A stretch of 64,000 bases of DNA, taken from positions 1-64,000 of the forward strand of contig NZ_JAATJE010000003.1 of NCBI RefSeq assembly GCF_011927695.1, written 5' to 3'. The translations under genes and the position numbers were made by a program. Positions 16,798 through 26,648 of this stretch are shown in pieces. Positions within the stretch are counted from its first letter, which is position 1; each line of letters starts with the position of its first letter. This DNA is from Sphingomonas jejuensis. Lineage in GTDB: Bacteria; Pseudomonadota; Alphaproteobacteria; Sphingomonadales; Sphingomonadaceae. The notes beneath the pieces are model-generated. The model saw nothing but the letters and a program-made list of their open reading frames with translations, did no database searches and had not been told where the DNA came from.

Positions 16798-17895
16798 ATG
16801 AAGATTACCTTTGATGCGCGGCTCGCCGGTCTGCCGGTCCGGACCGCGGACGATGTGCGCCTCGGCGACTCCGCGAGCTACGACGGCCTGATCAAGGTGT
16901 ATCTAGGGCATGGCAAGGTCGGGAGCCTGCTACTGCCGCAGCAGGTCTTCGTCGCGCTGGGCGGACTGCGTTTCTACCAGCCCAGCTTCTTCGGACCGTC
17001 GACCATGACCTTCGACATCGAGCCCGGCGTACATCGTGCGACGTTCAACGTGGACGTCGGCGATCCGCGCACCACGCGGGCGGCGCGCCTGATGGTCGCG
17101 ATCCGTTCGGACGGACTAGTTCACCGCTACGCCGACGGCGCGCAGCTCTACCGGTGCCGGATCCTTGCACCTCGCCGGCTGCTGCAGCACGCCACCGGTC
17201 GCGCCTTTCCACGCCAGGACGGCGACTTCGACCTCCAGCTGTTCCACGTCACGAACCCCGTGGCCTTTCGCGCCATCCAGAAGAGTCGGGAAATCTGGGG
17301 GTCTCAGTGGAACCTGCAGGGCACCCGCAGACTCGCCAACGTCGCCTATGCATACCTCACCAGCCTGGACACCGTGCGCAGCGAGGAGGATCTGCGCCGC
17401 ATTGCCATGTCGTCGGGCGGTTCGATCGGCTTCCAGACGACCTCGTATATGGCTCGCGAGGAGGTGCTCGATCTCCAGGTCTATCGAGAGAGCACGACCG
17501 GCCGCACGGCGTCGCTGGCCGTGCAAGTTCCCACCGCCGCTCTGGCGCCCCCGCATCTCCTGCTCCACCCGCCCGTCGCGGGGCCAGCCTACTACGAGGT
17601 AGTGGGGCCGGAAATCTTCCGGGTCGGACTGCGTCCGGGCGCCGTCGTGTCGCTGGAGGAGGGGAAGGCCGTAGTAGCATCAGGCGACGAGCGTCGCTTC
17701 ACCTATCTGGTGCTCGGCGACCCTTCCACGGTCGCTGGTCTGGCCGCACCGTACGACGAGGCCGACGTCGAAGGCGTGATGCACCTGCAGCAGTTCGGCG
17801 CTGACGACGACCCCTTCGGCTTCTGGCAGGCGAACGCGAACCGCGACCTGATGACGGGCCGGAAGTTCGACGCGCGCAGTTTTCAGCCGATTTGA
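16798..17895 (+). CDS. Unknown protein, possible ADP-ribosyltransferase-like fold
   Basis: 365 residues from the ATG at 16798. The frame is open from 16705 (TTG; ATG at 16714), but that part abuts the IS junction, so I prefer MKITFDARLAG. The first ~130 residues are beta-rich. The second half holds LFHVTNPVAFRAIQKS, then SQWNLQGTRRLANVAYAYLT and RIAMSSGGSIGF. The H-x-T start and the spacing recall DarT/HYD1-like ADP-ribosyltransferases, but this is a visual resemblance only. It lies 106 bases before the restriction subunit in the same direction and may belong to the defence island as an effector. Confidence 0.6.
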   Translation: MKITFDARLAGLPVRTADDVRLGDSASYDGLIKVYLGHGKVGSLLLPQQVFVALGGLRFYQPSFFGPSTMTFDIEPGVHRATFNVDVGDPRTTRAARLMVAIRSDGLVHRYADGAQLYRCRILAPRRLLQHATGRAFPRQDGDFDLQLFHVTNPVAFRAIQKSREIWGSQWNLQGTRRLANVAYAYLTSLDTVRSEEDLRRIAMSSGGSIGFQTTSYMAREEVLDLQVYRESTTGRTASLAVQVPTAALAPPHLLLHPPVAGPAYYEVVGPEIFRVGLRPGAVVSLEEGKAVVASGDERRFTYLVLGDPSTVAGLAAPYDEADVEGVMHLQQFGADDDPFGFWQANANRDLMTGRKFDARSFQPI

Positions 17896-18001
17896 GCGTT
17901 CGCACGCTGTCATAGGACAGAGCGGAAATCTCACCGCGCAAGCGAGCACCTTTGACAAAGCGTCGCCAGGTCGATCATGACGGTTTCTTGGGGGAGTGCT
18001 G

Positions 18002-21000
18002 GTGGCTAACAGTTTCTACGAACGACCGATTCTCAACTCGCCCTACGCGCCGCCGTACCTCTACCATCGGCTCGACGACACAGGGCAGCCGATTGAAGGG
18101 CAGCCGATCAAGGGTCGGCGCCCGTCCAAGTTCATCGTGCCGGTGCCCGCGTCACGGAAGAAGGCTTCCGCCACACAGGCGTCACTCGATTTAGAGACCT
18201 ACACCGAGAACGCGAAGATTAACGAAATTCGCGGCTACGTCGATGCGTGGCGTGGCGTTCCCAACCCGGCCGATTGGGGCGTCACCCCGGCCAGCCAGCG
18301 GCTGCTGGAGCATTGGCGGCGGCCGAAGGAGCAATGGGCCGGACCCCGCCCCTTCTTCTGCCAGATCGAGGCGGTCGAGACGATGATCTGGCTGACCGAG
18401 GTGGCGCCCCGCAGGGCGGCGACACGAGGCCTGCTGGATCAGATCGCAAAGGACAACGAAGAGGCCAATCCGGCGCTGTTCCGGCTTGCCATGAAGATGG
18501 CGACGGGTAGCGGCAAGACGACTGTCATGGCGATGCTGATCGCTTGGCAGGCGATCAACGCAGGCCGCAAAGAAACCAAAGATTTTTCGCGTGCTTTTCT
18601 GATCGTCGCGCCCGGCATCACGATCAAGGACCGGCTTCGGGTTCTACAGCCGAGCGAACCGGGCAACTACTACGACACACGCGAGCTCGTGCCGCCCGAA
18701 ATGCTGCCGGAGATCCGGCGGGCCGAGATCGTCATTACCAACTATCACAGTTTCCAGCACCGCGAGACGCTGGCCATGCCGAAGGCGGCCCGCAGCTTCC
18801 TCCAGGGCAATGATCCCGAGCCGGTCCGAACAATAGAAACCGACGCGCAGATGCTGAACCGGGCGTGCGGCAAGCTGCTGCGCTTCGAGCGCGTCAACGT
18901 CATCAACGACGAGGCGCACCATTGCTACCGCCACAAGGTTGGTGGTGATGCCGAGGGCACGCTGACCGGCGACGAGAAGAAGGAAGCCGAGCAGAATGAG
19001 GAGGCCGCCCGGCTCTGGATCAACGGGATCGAGGCGCTCGACCGTCAGCTTAGGAAGGGCAAGCGCACCGGCGGCGTGCGCGCGGTCTACGACCTCTCCG
19101 CCACCCCCTTTTTCCTGCGCGGCTCCGGCTATCAGGAGGGAACGCTTTTCCCTTGGGTGGTGTCGGACTTCAGCCTGATAGACGCGATCGAGAGCGGCAT
19201 CGTCAAGCTACCGCGCGTGCCCGTTACTGACAACCTCGTCCAAACCGACACGGTCGTTTACCGCGATCTCTGGAAGCACATCGGCAAGTCGATGCCTAAA
19301 TCGACCGCCAGTGCGAACAAGTTGAGCCCGTTCGATCTCAACCCGCTGCTGCTGACGGCCTTGAACTCGCTTTACAGTCACTATGCCAGCGAGTTCGACC
19401 GTTGGCAGAAGGTCGGTATCGGCGTGCCGCCGGTTTTCATCGTCGTCTGCCAGAACACCGCCATCTCCAAGCTGGTGTTCGAATGGATCGCAGGCTTTGA
19501 GCGTGGCGATGCCGAGGCGGGCGAACGAGCGGCCTTCCACGCCGGCCACCTCGAACTTTTCCGCAACTACGATGAGCATGGCGGGCGTCTGCCGCGCCCG
19601 CGCACCTTGCTCATCGACTCACGTCAGCTCGAGGCTGGCGAGGCACTCGACAAGAGCTTCAAGGAAGCTGCCTCGGCCGAGATCGAGCAGTTTAAGCGCG
19701 AGCTAGCCGCCCGCGAGGGTGCGGCCGCGGTCAAGGGCGACATCAATGAGGGCGACCTGCTGCGTGAAGTGATGAACACCGTCGGGCGCCCCGGTCGACT
19801 CGGCGAGCAGATCCGGTGCGTCGTGTCCGTGTCCATGCTGACCGAAGGCTGGGACACCAACACTGTGACGCACATCCTGGGCGTCCGCGCCTTCGGCACA
19901 CAGCTGCTGTGTGAGCAGGTGGTAGGCCGTGGCTTGCGCCGGCAGTCATACGAGCTCAACGCTGAGGGCCTTTTCGACGTCGAATATGCTGACATCATGG
20001 GCATTCCATTCGACTTCGCCCGATCTCCTCAAAAGGTAGATCCAAAGCCGCCTAAGCCTGTCACCCGCGTCCATGCGATCGCTGAACGCGCCGATCTTGA
20101 GATCCGCTTCCCGCGAGTAAGCGGCTATCGGCGCGAGCTGCCGTCCGAGCGGCTTAACGCAGAGTTCAGCGAGGACAGCCGGCTTGTCATCACGCCCGAG
20201 GACATCGGACCGACGTCGGTCACGATGGAGGGCATTGTTGGCGCCGGCGTCACTATTACGCCCGAGGTGCTGGCCGCCCTGCGCCCGTCGGAGATCAGCT
20301 TTAACCTCGCCAAGCACCTCCTCTACACACACTTCCGCGACCAGGACGGTTTTCCCAAGCAGCACCTGTTCCCGCAGATCCAACGGCTCGCCCGTAGATG
20401 GATTGACGAGGGTTATCTTGTCGCCAAGGGCGTGCCGATCGGCGCGATCCTGTATCAAGAGCAGTTGACTCGCGCGGCCGAGAAGATTGACATCGCCTGC
20501 ACACGCGGTGGTGGCGGGCACGTCGTCGCCATCCTCGACCCCTACAATCCCAGTGGCTCAACCCGGCACGTCAACTTCATCACGTCTAAGGAATGCTGGA
20601 AGACGGGTGCGCAGCCGCCGCGATCCCAGATCAGTCATGTAGTAAAGGACTCAAGCTGGGAAATTGCGTTGGCGCAGGCGCTGGAGGGTCACTCCCGTGT
20701 GCTCGCCTATGCCAAGAACCAGGCTCTCGGCTTCGAGATCCCGTATCTCGATGGCGGTGCCATGCGGCGCTACCTGCCCGACTTCCTGGTCCGCCTAGAT
20801 GCCGGGGAAGGCGTCGAACCGCTCAACCTCGTGCTGGAGATGAAAGGCCAGCGTGACGAGAGCGACAAAGCCAAGGCACAGACCGCGCGCGACATGTGGG
20901 TGCCGGGTGTCAACGCGCTCGGCGGATACGGGCGTTGGGCATTCGCCGAGTTCACCGACCCCTACACGACCGAGAACGAGTTCGCCGGGCTGGTCGCGAA

Positions 21001-21025
21001 GCTGGTCGACGGGGTAACCGCATGA
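18002..21025 (+). CDS. Type III-like restriction endonuclease subunit (SF2 helicase-nuclease)
   Basis: About 1007 residues of the BPTD_3080-type family. SF2 motor: Walker A in MATGSGKTTVM (about residue 169), DEAH box in INDEAHHCY (303), motif III in DLSATPF, and motif VI QVVGRGLRR (about 639). The C-terminus has PDFLVRLD followed by LEMKGQ (about 926-948), a PD-(D/E)XK nuclease site. It should translocate on and cut DNA with the methyltransferase encoded three genes on. GGGGGA lies 6 bases before the GTG at 18002; GTG 17996 is the alternative. The stop overlaps the next ATG. Confidence 0.88.
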   Translation: MANSFYERPILNSPYAPPYLYHRLDDTGQPIEGQPIKGRRPSKFIVPVPASRKKASATQASLDLETYTENAKINEIRGYVDAWRGVPNPADWGVTPASQRLLEHWRRPKEQWAGPRPFFCQIEAVETMIWLTEVAPRRAATRGLLDQIAKDNEEANPALFRLAMKMATGSGKTTVMAMLIAWQAINAGRKETKDFSRAFLIVAPGITIKDRLRVLQPSEPGNYYDTRELVPPEMLPEIRRAEIVITNYHSFQHRETLAMPKAARSFLQGNDPEPVRTIETDAQMLNRACGKLLRFERVNVINDEAHHCYRHKVGGDAEGTLTGDEKKEAEQNEEAARLWINGIEALDRQLRKGKRTGGVRAVYDLSATPFFLRGSGYQEGTLFPWVVSDFSLIDAIESGIVKLPRVPVTDNLVQTDTVVYRDLWKHIGKSMPKSTASANKLSPFDLNPLLLTALNSLYSHYASEFDRWQKVGIGVPPVFIVVCQNTAISKLVFEWIAGFERGDAEAGERAAFHAGHLELFRNYDEHGGRLPRPRTLLIDSRQLEAGEALDKSFKEAASAEIEQFKRELAAREGAAAVKGDINEGDLLREVMNTVGRPGRLGEQIRCVVSVSMLTEGWDTNTVTHILGVRAFGTQLLCEQVVGRGLRRQSYELNAEGLFDVEYADIMGIPFDFARSPQKVDPKPPKPVTRVHAIAERADLEIRFPRVSGYRRELPSERLNAEFSEDSRLVITPEDIGPTSVTMEGIVGAGVTITPEVLAALRPSEISFNLAKHLLYTHFRDQDGFPKQHLFPQIQRLARRWIDEGYLVAKGVPIGAILYQEQLTRAAEKIDIACTRGGGGHVVAILDPYNPSGSTRHVNFITSKECWKTGAQPPRSQISHVVKDSSWEIALAQALEGHSRVLAYAKNQALGFEIPYLDGGAMRRYLPDFLVRLDAGEGVEPLNLVLEMKGQRDESDKAKAQTARDMWVPGVNALGGYGRWAFAEFTDPYTTENEFAGLVAKLVDGVTA

Positions 21026-21930
21026 CGGAGCCGGTCTTCGCGGCGCTCGCGGACGTGCCCTTGCGTGACGCCTGGGCCCATGAGGCTCACAGGTTCACGC
21101 CGTGGCTCGCGGCCAATCTCGACCGGCTGGCCGAGGTCATCGGCATCCCGCTAGAACTGACCGGCATCGAGATACGCGTCGGCACCTTCAGCGCCGATAT
21201 CCTTGCCCGCAACGCCGCAGACGACAGCGTTGTGCTGGTTGAGAACCAGCTGGAGGGATCGGATCACACCCATCTCGGCCAGATCATGACCTATTTGGCT
21301 GGACTGGAGGCACAGACGATGGTGTGGGTCGCGCCGACGTTCCGCGACGAGCACCTGTCAGCAATTCGTTGGCTGAACGAGCACACAGTCGACCCGTTCG
21401 CCTTCTTTGCCGTGCGCGTCCGCGTCGTCCGCATCGCCGATTCACCCTACGCGCCCCTGTTCGAGGTAATCGAGCGGCCGAACAACTGGGATCGGCAGGT
21501 CTCGGAGAAGAAGCGCGCCATCGAGGGCGACCTGACCGAGCTAGGCCAGCATCGGCGTGCGTTCTGGACCCACGTGTGCGCGCGCCACCGCCGCTTCGGC
21601 AAGCCGGACGCGGCAAGCTCGCACTGGGCCGATCTGCCAGGGACCGACGCTGTGGTGGTGCAATACCTTTCCAAGAACGGTGTGGGCGTCTTCGTGCGAC
21701 CGCGACGGGGCCGGTCTATGGAGCAGCTGGCAGGCGAGCTCCAGCCTAACCTCCAGCAACTCGCGGATGAGCTGGGCGCGCGGGCTGGCGGGGACGACAG
21801 CTTTCTCTCGCAATCGCTAAAGGCGGACTCGCACGATCCGGCACAATGGGACCGCCTGGCTGACTGGCTGGATGATCGCACCACTGCCTACCATACGGCC
21901 TTTGCCCGACTTGGCGGGAACCAGACGTGA
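21022..21930 (+). CDS. PD-(D/E)XK nuclease-like protein (DUF4268-type)
   Basis: 302 residues, starting at an ATG overlapping the previous stop (ATGA). The N-terminal half has ELTGIEIRVGTFSADILAR, then VVLVENQLEGSDHTHLGQI, a D-x(n)-E-x-Q arrangement like PD-(D/E)XK nucleases in which the usual Lys is Gln. The C-terminal half carries VFVRPRRGRSMEQLAGEL. It may help the restriction subunit in DNA recognition or cleavage; the function is unproven. The stop overlaps the next ATG. Confidence 0.65.
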   Translation: MTEPVFAALADVPLRDAWAHEAHRFTPWLAANLDRLAEVIGIPLELTGIEIRVGTFSADILARNAADDSVVLVENQLEGSDHTHLGQIMTYLAGLEAQTMVWVAPTFRDEHLSAIRWLNEHTVDPFAFFAVRVRVVRIADSPYAPLFEVIERPNNWDRQVSEKKRAIEGDLTELGQHRRAFWTHVCARHRRFGKPDAASSHWADLPGTDAVVVQYLSKNGVGVFVRPRRGRSMEQLAGELQPNLQQLADELGARAGGDDSFLSQSLKADSHDPAQWDRLADWLDDRTTAYHTAFARLGGNQT

Positions 21931-22853
21931 TGCCAGACAGAAAACCCTATTCAGCGACCAATCAGAACCTTGCGGATCACGGCCTTGCACCGGCACTACG
22001 CTGGCTCATCCCCGTGGCCCTTGATGGTTCGACGATGACCTATGGTGAGTTGAAGCACCGCTTGGAAAGCGAAGCCGGCTTCTCGACGGTGTTCACCACA
22101 AGGATCGGCTTCGTGGCTGGTGAACTCATGAACCTTATCCAAGAGGTCGAGCCAACCGCGCCGCTCATCAACGTGCTCGTCGTCAATCAAGACGATGGCC
22201 AGCCTAGTAAGGGCGCGGGATCATTCATGGCGCAACGGTTTGGTGAAATGCGCCTGAACCGCGATGATGCTAAAACCGCGCATCCGAAATTGTGGCAGCG
22301 CTATTTCAATCGTGCTGCCGATGAGGTCTATCAAGTCACTGAAGCCGAGTGGGCACAATTGTTTGAGCGGGTGTTCGGCGAGCCGCTCACGCCCGATCAG
22401 ATTGAACGGAGCCGTGATAAGCGGCAAGATGGGACCGAGCGCGACGGCATCAAGACCGGACGGAATTACGGACCCGGCGGAGAAGGTCCCTTCCATGAAG
22501 CGCTTCGACTTTGGGTGCGAGACAATCCCGCCGCCCTGCACCGATCGTTTCACGATGTCACCGCCAAGACCGAGGTTGATTTGGACTCCGGCGATCGGGT
22601 GGACGTAGTCTACAAATGCCCTGACCGCACCATCGTCATCGAGGTCAAGTCTCGCATCTCTAATGAAGCCGACCTGCGGCGTGGTGTCTTCCAGTGCGTG
22701 AAATATCGCGCTGTGCGGCAGGCTATGGACGTGCGGGACGAACCCACCGTCGAGGCATGGCTGGTGACAGAAGCAAAGCTGCCAGGGCGTATCGCGGCCT
22801 TGCTGAAGCTGCACGATATACGCCATTTCCAGGCTCCAGTGGAGCGGGACTGA
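21930..22853 (+). CDS. Hypothetical protein with PD-(D/E)XK nuclease domain
   Basis: 307 residues; the ATG at 21930 overlaps the previous TGA. The N-terminal ~190 residues have no clear family (ALDGSTMTYGELKHRLE, and VLVVNQDDGQPSKGAG). The C-terminal ~110 residues form a restriction-endonuclease-like core: GDRVDVVYKC, then TIVIEVKSRISNEADLRRGV, with Asp, Glu and Lys in the expected order. It is a second accessory nuclease in the same operon. The stop overlaps the next start (TGATG). Confidence 0.65.
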   Translation: MPDRKPYSATNQNLADHGLAPALRWLIPVALDGSTMTYGELKHRLESEAGFSTVFTTRIGFVAGELMNLIQEVEPTAPLINVLVVNQDDGQPSKGAGSFMAQRFGEMRLNRDDAKTAHPKLWQRYFNRAADEVYQVTEAEWAQLFERVFGEPLTPDQIERSRDKRQDGTERDGIKTGRNYGPGGEGPFHEALRLWVRDNPAALHRSFHDVTAKTEVDLDSGDRVDVVYKCPDRTIVIEVKSRISNEADLRRGVFQCVKYRAVRQAMDVRDEPTVEAWLVTEAKLPGRIAALLKLHDIRHFQAPVERD

Positions 22854-25765
22854 TGGCGCGTAAACCCGGCACCCCCAAGCAGGTCGACGCGCTGCGCCAC
22901 GGCGATGCGTCGCGGCGCAACATCCCGACGGCGGAACTGCAGTCCTTCTTCCTGCGCGAGGAGGACACGCACCCGCTGCCGCCCAAGCACTATCCCCGCG
23001 CCCGGCCACTGGCCGAGGGCGAGACACGAACCGAAGAGGAAGTCAGCGTGCCCGAAATCATCTGGAACGGGGCGCGGATCACGATCACCGAGGCGCAGCA
23101 GGCCGAGCTGGCCAAGTCCGGCACGCTGACGCTGTCCGACGCGCAGCTCGTCTGGCGCGGCAAGGACCGGCAGGACTGGTCCGACCTCGTCGTCAACGTG
23201 CCGCCGCTCTATATCCAGGAGAAGATCCACCCCAAGGCAATCATCGACGACTTGAAGCGCCGGACAGCGCAGGCGCGTGAGAAAACCACCGACGCGCCCG
23301 ACCTGTTCGCCGACTTCAATGGCATCGAGCCCCACCAGCGCGCCGAATTCTACCAGCACGACCAGCACTGGTCGAACCGCATGATCCTGGGCGACAGCCT
23401 GCAGGTGATGGCCAGCTTGTCCGAGCGCGAGAGCCTGAAGGGCAAGGTGCAGTGCATCTATTTCGACCCGCCCTACGGCATCAAATTCAACTCGAACTGG
23501 CAGGTCAGCACCCAGTCGCGCGACGTGAAGGACGGCAAGCAAACCGATATAAGCCGCGAACCCGAACAAGTGAAGGCGTTCCGCGACACCTGGAAGGACG
23601 GCATTCACAGCTACCTGACCTACCTGCGCGACCGCCTGACCGCGATGCGCGACCTTCTGACAGAAAGCGGGTCGGTCTTCGTGCAGATCGGCGACGAGAA
23701 TGTTCATCGCGTGCGCGCTCTGATGGACGAGGTTTTCGGCGCTGATAATGCCATAGCCGAGATCGTCGTTGAGAAAACCTCTGGCGCCAGCATGCGCTAC
23801 TTGGACAATGTAGCAGACTACGTTCTTTGGTATGCGCGACGCGCGGACGCCCTCAAGTATCGCCCCCAATTCGAGGAGAAGAACTTCTCTAATTTTGCGT
23901 TCGAGTATAAGTTTGTACAGGATGACGCTGGATATCGCCACAACGCCGCCCGTGTAGGTACCGGCGAAGGACGCATCTACGCAGTCAAGCCTTTAACATC
24001 TCAGACCAACGCATCGACGACCCTTTACGACTACAAATTCCGAGATCGCGTGTTCAAGTCAGGCGTTCGCCAGTGGGCGACACCACGAACAGGTCTTGAT
24101 CGGCTCGTGCGCGCCAACCGTGTCGAAGCCAGAGCATCCTCGATTGGCTTTGTTCGCTTCTTTGACGATTACCCAGTTGTTCCCCGGAGCAATATTTGGA
24201 CAGATACCGGGACTGGTAGTTTCACTGACGCCAAGGTTTACATCGTGCAGACGTCCGCGAAGGTTATTCAGCGCTGCATCCTGATGGCCACCGATCCAGG
24301 TGATCTTGTGCTTGATCCTACCTGCGGCTCGGGCACGACCGCCTATGTCGCCGAGCAATGGGGCCGGCGCTGGATCACGATGGACACAAGTCGGGTCGCG
24401 CTGGCGCTCGCCCGCACGCGGCTAATGGCGGCGCGCTATCCCTGGTATCTGCTCGCCGACAGCCGCGAGGGCCGGGTCAAGGAAGCCGCGCTCACCCATA
24501 CGCTGCCGCCGGAAACGCCGGTGCACGACGATATTCGCCAAGGCTTCGTCTATGAGCGCGTGCCGCACATCACGCTCAAGTCGATCGCCAATAATCCGCT
24601 GATCGACGACATCTGGGAGAAGTGGCAGGGGGTGCTCGAACCACTGCGCGTCAATCTCAACGTCACTTCGGGCGAGTCATGGGCGGAGTGGCAGATACCG
24701 CGCGAGCTGCCCGCCACATCGCCGACCGCTGCCGCCGAACCGCTTGAGAAATGGTGGGAAGCGCGCATCGCACGCCAGCGCGAAATTGACGCCAGCATAG
24801 CCGCGCGCGCCGACGTCGAATACCTCTACGACAAGCCGTACACTGATCCCGCCCGCGTCCGCGTAGCCGGGCCGTTCACGGTCGAAAGCCTGTCCCCGCA
24901 CCGCGTCCTACCCGCCAGCGAGGACGAACTGATCGAGACCATTGACGCCGCCGACGGCGCGCGTTCCGCTGCCGACGCCGACCTCGCAGGTCAGGACTTC
25001 GCTGCCATCGTGATCGACTATCTCAAGGCGGAGGGCGTGAAGCAGCAGGCTAAAGGCGACCGCATCACCTTCGAAAGTATTGCCCCTTGGCCTGGCGACT
25101 TCATCGGCGCCAGCGCCACTTTCATTGAGGGTGAGAACGGACCCGAGCGCCGCGCCGCAATCCTGATCGGGCCTGAATATGGTACCGTCGGCCGGCAGGA
25201 TCTGGTCGCGGCCGCGCGAGAGGCGGTCGACGCGCGCTTCGACCTGCTGATCGCCTGCGCCTTCAACTTTGATGCGCATTCGTCCGAGCTCGACAAGCTC
25301 GGCAGCCTCACCATCCTAAAGGCGCGCATCAATCCCGACATGCATATGTCGGACGAGCTGAAGAACACCGGCCGCGGCAACATGTTCGTTGTCTTCGGGG
25401 AGCCCGACGTCGAGGTGCTGGACGATGGCGGCCCCTGCATCCGCGTGAAGGTGAACGGGGTTGACGTGTTCGATCCCAACACCGGCGACATCCGCTCTAG
25501 CGACACCAAGGGCATCGCCGCCTGGTTCATCGACACCGACTATGACGAAGAAAGCTTTTTCGTCCGCCACGCCTACTTTTTGGGCGCCAACGACCCTTAC
25601 AAGAGCCTAAAGACCGCCCTCCAGGCCGAGATCGACGAGGATGCGTGGGCCACGCTGTATTCGGACACCTCGCGCCCCTTCGACCGCCCGACCGGCGGCC
25701 GCAAGGTGGCGGTGAAGGTCATCAACCACTTCGGCGACGAAGTGATGAAGGTGCTAGGGGTGTAA
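22853..25765 (+). CDS. Type III-like site-specific DNA methyltransferase (adenine, beta class)
   Basis: About 970 residues. Motif IV is DPPY (205-208) within YFDPPYGIKF. The SAM-binding motif DPTCGSGTTAYVAEQWGRRW comes later (about 488), the DPPY-first order of beta-class enzymes such as type III Mod. The target recognition region should lie between, roughly residues 300-475 (23760-24290), where the DNA is visibly less GC-rich than its flanks. The long C-terminal extension (about 400 residues) is beyond the catalytic core. It modifies the host recognition site so that the restriction subunit does not cut it. Confidence 0.88.
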   Translation: MARKPGTPKQVDALRHGDASRRNIPTAELQSFFLREEDTHPLPPKHYPRARPLAEGETRTEEEVSVPEIIWNGARITITEAQQAELAKSGTLTLSDAQLVWRGKDRQDWSDLVVNVPPLYIQEKIHPKAIIDDLKRRTAQAREKTTDAPDLFADFNGIEPHQRAEFYQHDQHWSNRMILGDSLQVMASLSERESLKGKVQCIYFDPPYGIKFNSNWQVSTQSRDVKDGKQTDISREPEQVKAFRDTWKDGIHSYLTYLRDRLTAMRDLLTESGSVFVQIGDENVHRVRALMDEVFGADNAIAEIVVEKTSGASMRYLDNVADYVLWYARRADALKYRPQFEEKNFSNFAFEYKFVQDDAGYRHNAARVGTGEGRIYAVKPLTSQTNASTTLYDYKFRDRVFKSGVRQWATPRTGLDRLVRANRVEARASSIGFVRFFDDYPVVPRSNIWTDTGTGSFTDAKVYIVQTSAKVIQRCILMATDPGDLVLDPTCGSGTTAYVAEQWGRRWITMDTSRVALALARTRLMAARYPWYLLADSREGRVKEAALTHTLPPETPVHDDIRQGFVYERVPHITLKSIANNPLIDDIWEKWQGVLEPLRVNLNVTSGESWAEWQIPRELPATSPTAAAEPLEKWWEARIARQREIDASIAARADVEYLYDKPYTDPARVRVAGPFTVESLSPHRVLPASEDELIETIDAADGARSAADADLAGQDFAAIVIDYLKAEGVKQQAKGDRITFESIAPWPGDFIGASATFIEGENGPERRAAILIGPEYGTVGRQDLVAAAREAVDARFDLLIACAFNFDAHSSELDKLGSLTILKARINPDMHMSDELKNTGRGNMFVVFGEPDVEVLDDGGPCIRVKVNGVDVFDPNTGDIRSSDTKGIAAWFIDTDYDEESFFVRHAYFLGANDPYKSLKTALQAEIDEDAWATLYSDTSRPFDRPTGGRKVAVKVINHFGDEVMKVLGV

Positions 25766-25773
25766 GAAGAGAC

Positions 25774-26235
25774 ATGGTCGATCCGACGGCAGACGTGGCT
25801 TTGCTGACGCCCGTGCCACAGCAACATCTTGAAAGTGGGCTTAAGCGCTGCGCCGAGACCGGCTTTGTCGCGTTCGGCACTGACAGTGGCATGGTCCTGA
25901 GTAAGTTCCGGCTAGCTGTCGACGCCGATCATCCGGCCGACATTCTCTTCTATGCGTCGGAGACGTCGAAGGCCGGGCCGGCTTCCGCAACCTACCGCGG
26001 CCGCTTCGCCGGGTATGACGGTGCAATCGCTGGACGAGCGAAGAAGGCGTGGGCTCAGCACCGGCCGCCGACGACCGAGCACGACGGTGCATGGCAAAGT
26101 TTCTACCTCGTGAGCGATCTGCAGAAGCTAGAGATCGCAGTCCCGCTTTCGTCGCTCACCAAGCATGGCAACAAGGGCAAAATAGCTAAGGCGTTTGTGC
26201 CGCTCGGCCCGTTGATCATCGAAACGCCATTTTGA
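25774..26235 (+). CDS. Small protein of unknown function in the R-M operon
   Basis: 153 residues from the ATG at 25774, 8 bases after the methyltransferase stop. It has no signal peptide and no recognised motif. Visible features are RCAETGFVAFGTDSGMV, FYASETSKAGPASATYRGRF and WQSFYLVSDLQKL. Its position suggests a role with the R-M proteins. Confidence 0.6.
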   Translation: MVDPTADVALLTPVPQQHLESGLKRCAETGFVAFGTDSGMVLSKFRLAVDADHPADILFYASETSKAGPASATYRGRFAGYDGAIAGRAKKAWAQHRPPTTEHDGAWQSFYLVSDLQKLEIAVPLSSLTKHGNKGKIAKAFVPLGPLIIETPF

Positions 26236-26264
26236 TGAACACTCTTATGATGTGAGGTTTGTAG

Positions 26265-26648
26265 GTGGGCAAAGGGGGATACCACGGGGGATCGAGTTTG
26301 GTCGGCTGGGGCGCGGGAGCGTTCTCTGGCCGCGGATCGGTGACGATGCAGCCGGCCAGCAAGGGCAAGAGCAAGGCAAACGCGGGGAGGCCAAAGAAGC
26401 CAAAGCCCTCCATGGCTCCGATGAAGACTGGCAGCGTCAACGCCGGTCTTACCATACCCGAACAGGTCACCCGGTCAAAGAAGCGCGTCGATGCCGTCAT
26501 GGCGGACATCATCAAGACCCGCACGCGACTGAAGGACTTGGCGCGGCAGCTGGTAGAAGCGGAGCGACAGCTTGAGGCGGCGCAGAAGCTGCCCAGACGC
26601 TCGGCCGCCGGGCGAGCCGAGGTCAAGGTCTCCGAGGACATGGCATGA
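26265..26648 (+). CDS. Small basic protein with C-terminal coiled coil
   Basis: 127 residues from a GTG at 26265. A Gly-rich start (GKGGYHGGSSLVGWGAGAF) and a Lys/Pro-rich linker precede a charged helical segment (KKRVDAVMADIIKTRTRLK, then LARQLVEAERQLEAA), likely a coiled coil. The basic linker suggests nucleic-acid contact. The stop overlaps the helicase ATG, so the two are probably translated together and may interact. Confidence 0.55.
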   Translation: MGKGGYHGGSSLVGWGAGAFSGRGSVTMQPASKGKSKANAGRPKKPKPSMAPMKTGSVNAGLTIPEQVTRSKKRVDAVMADIIKTRTRLKDLARQLVEAERQLEAAQKLPRRSAAGRAEVKVSEDMA

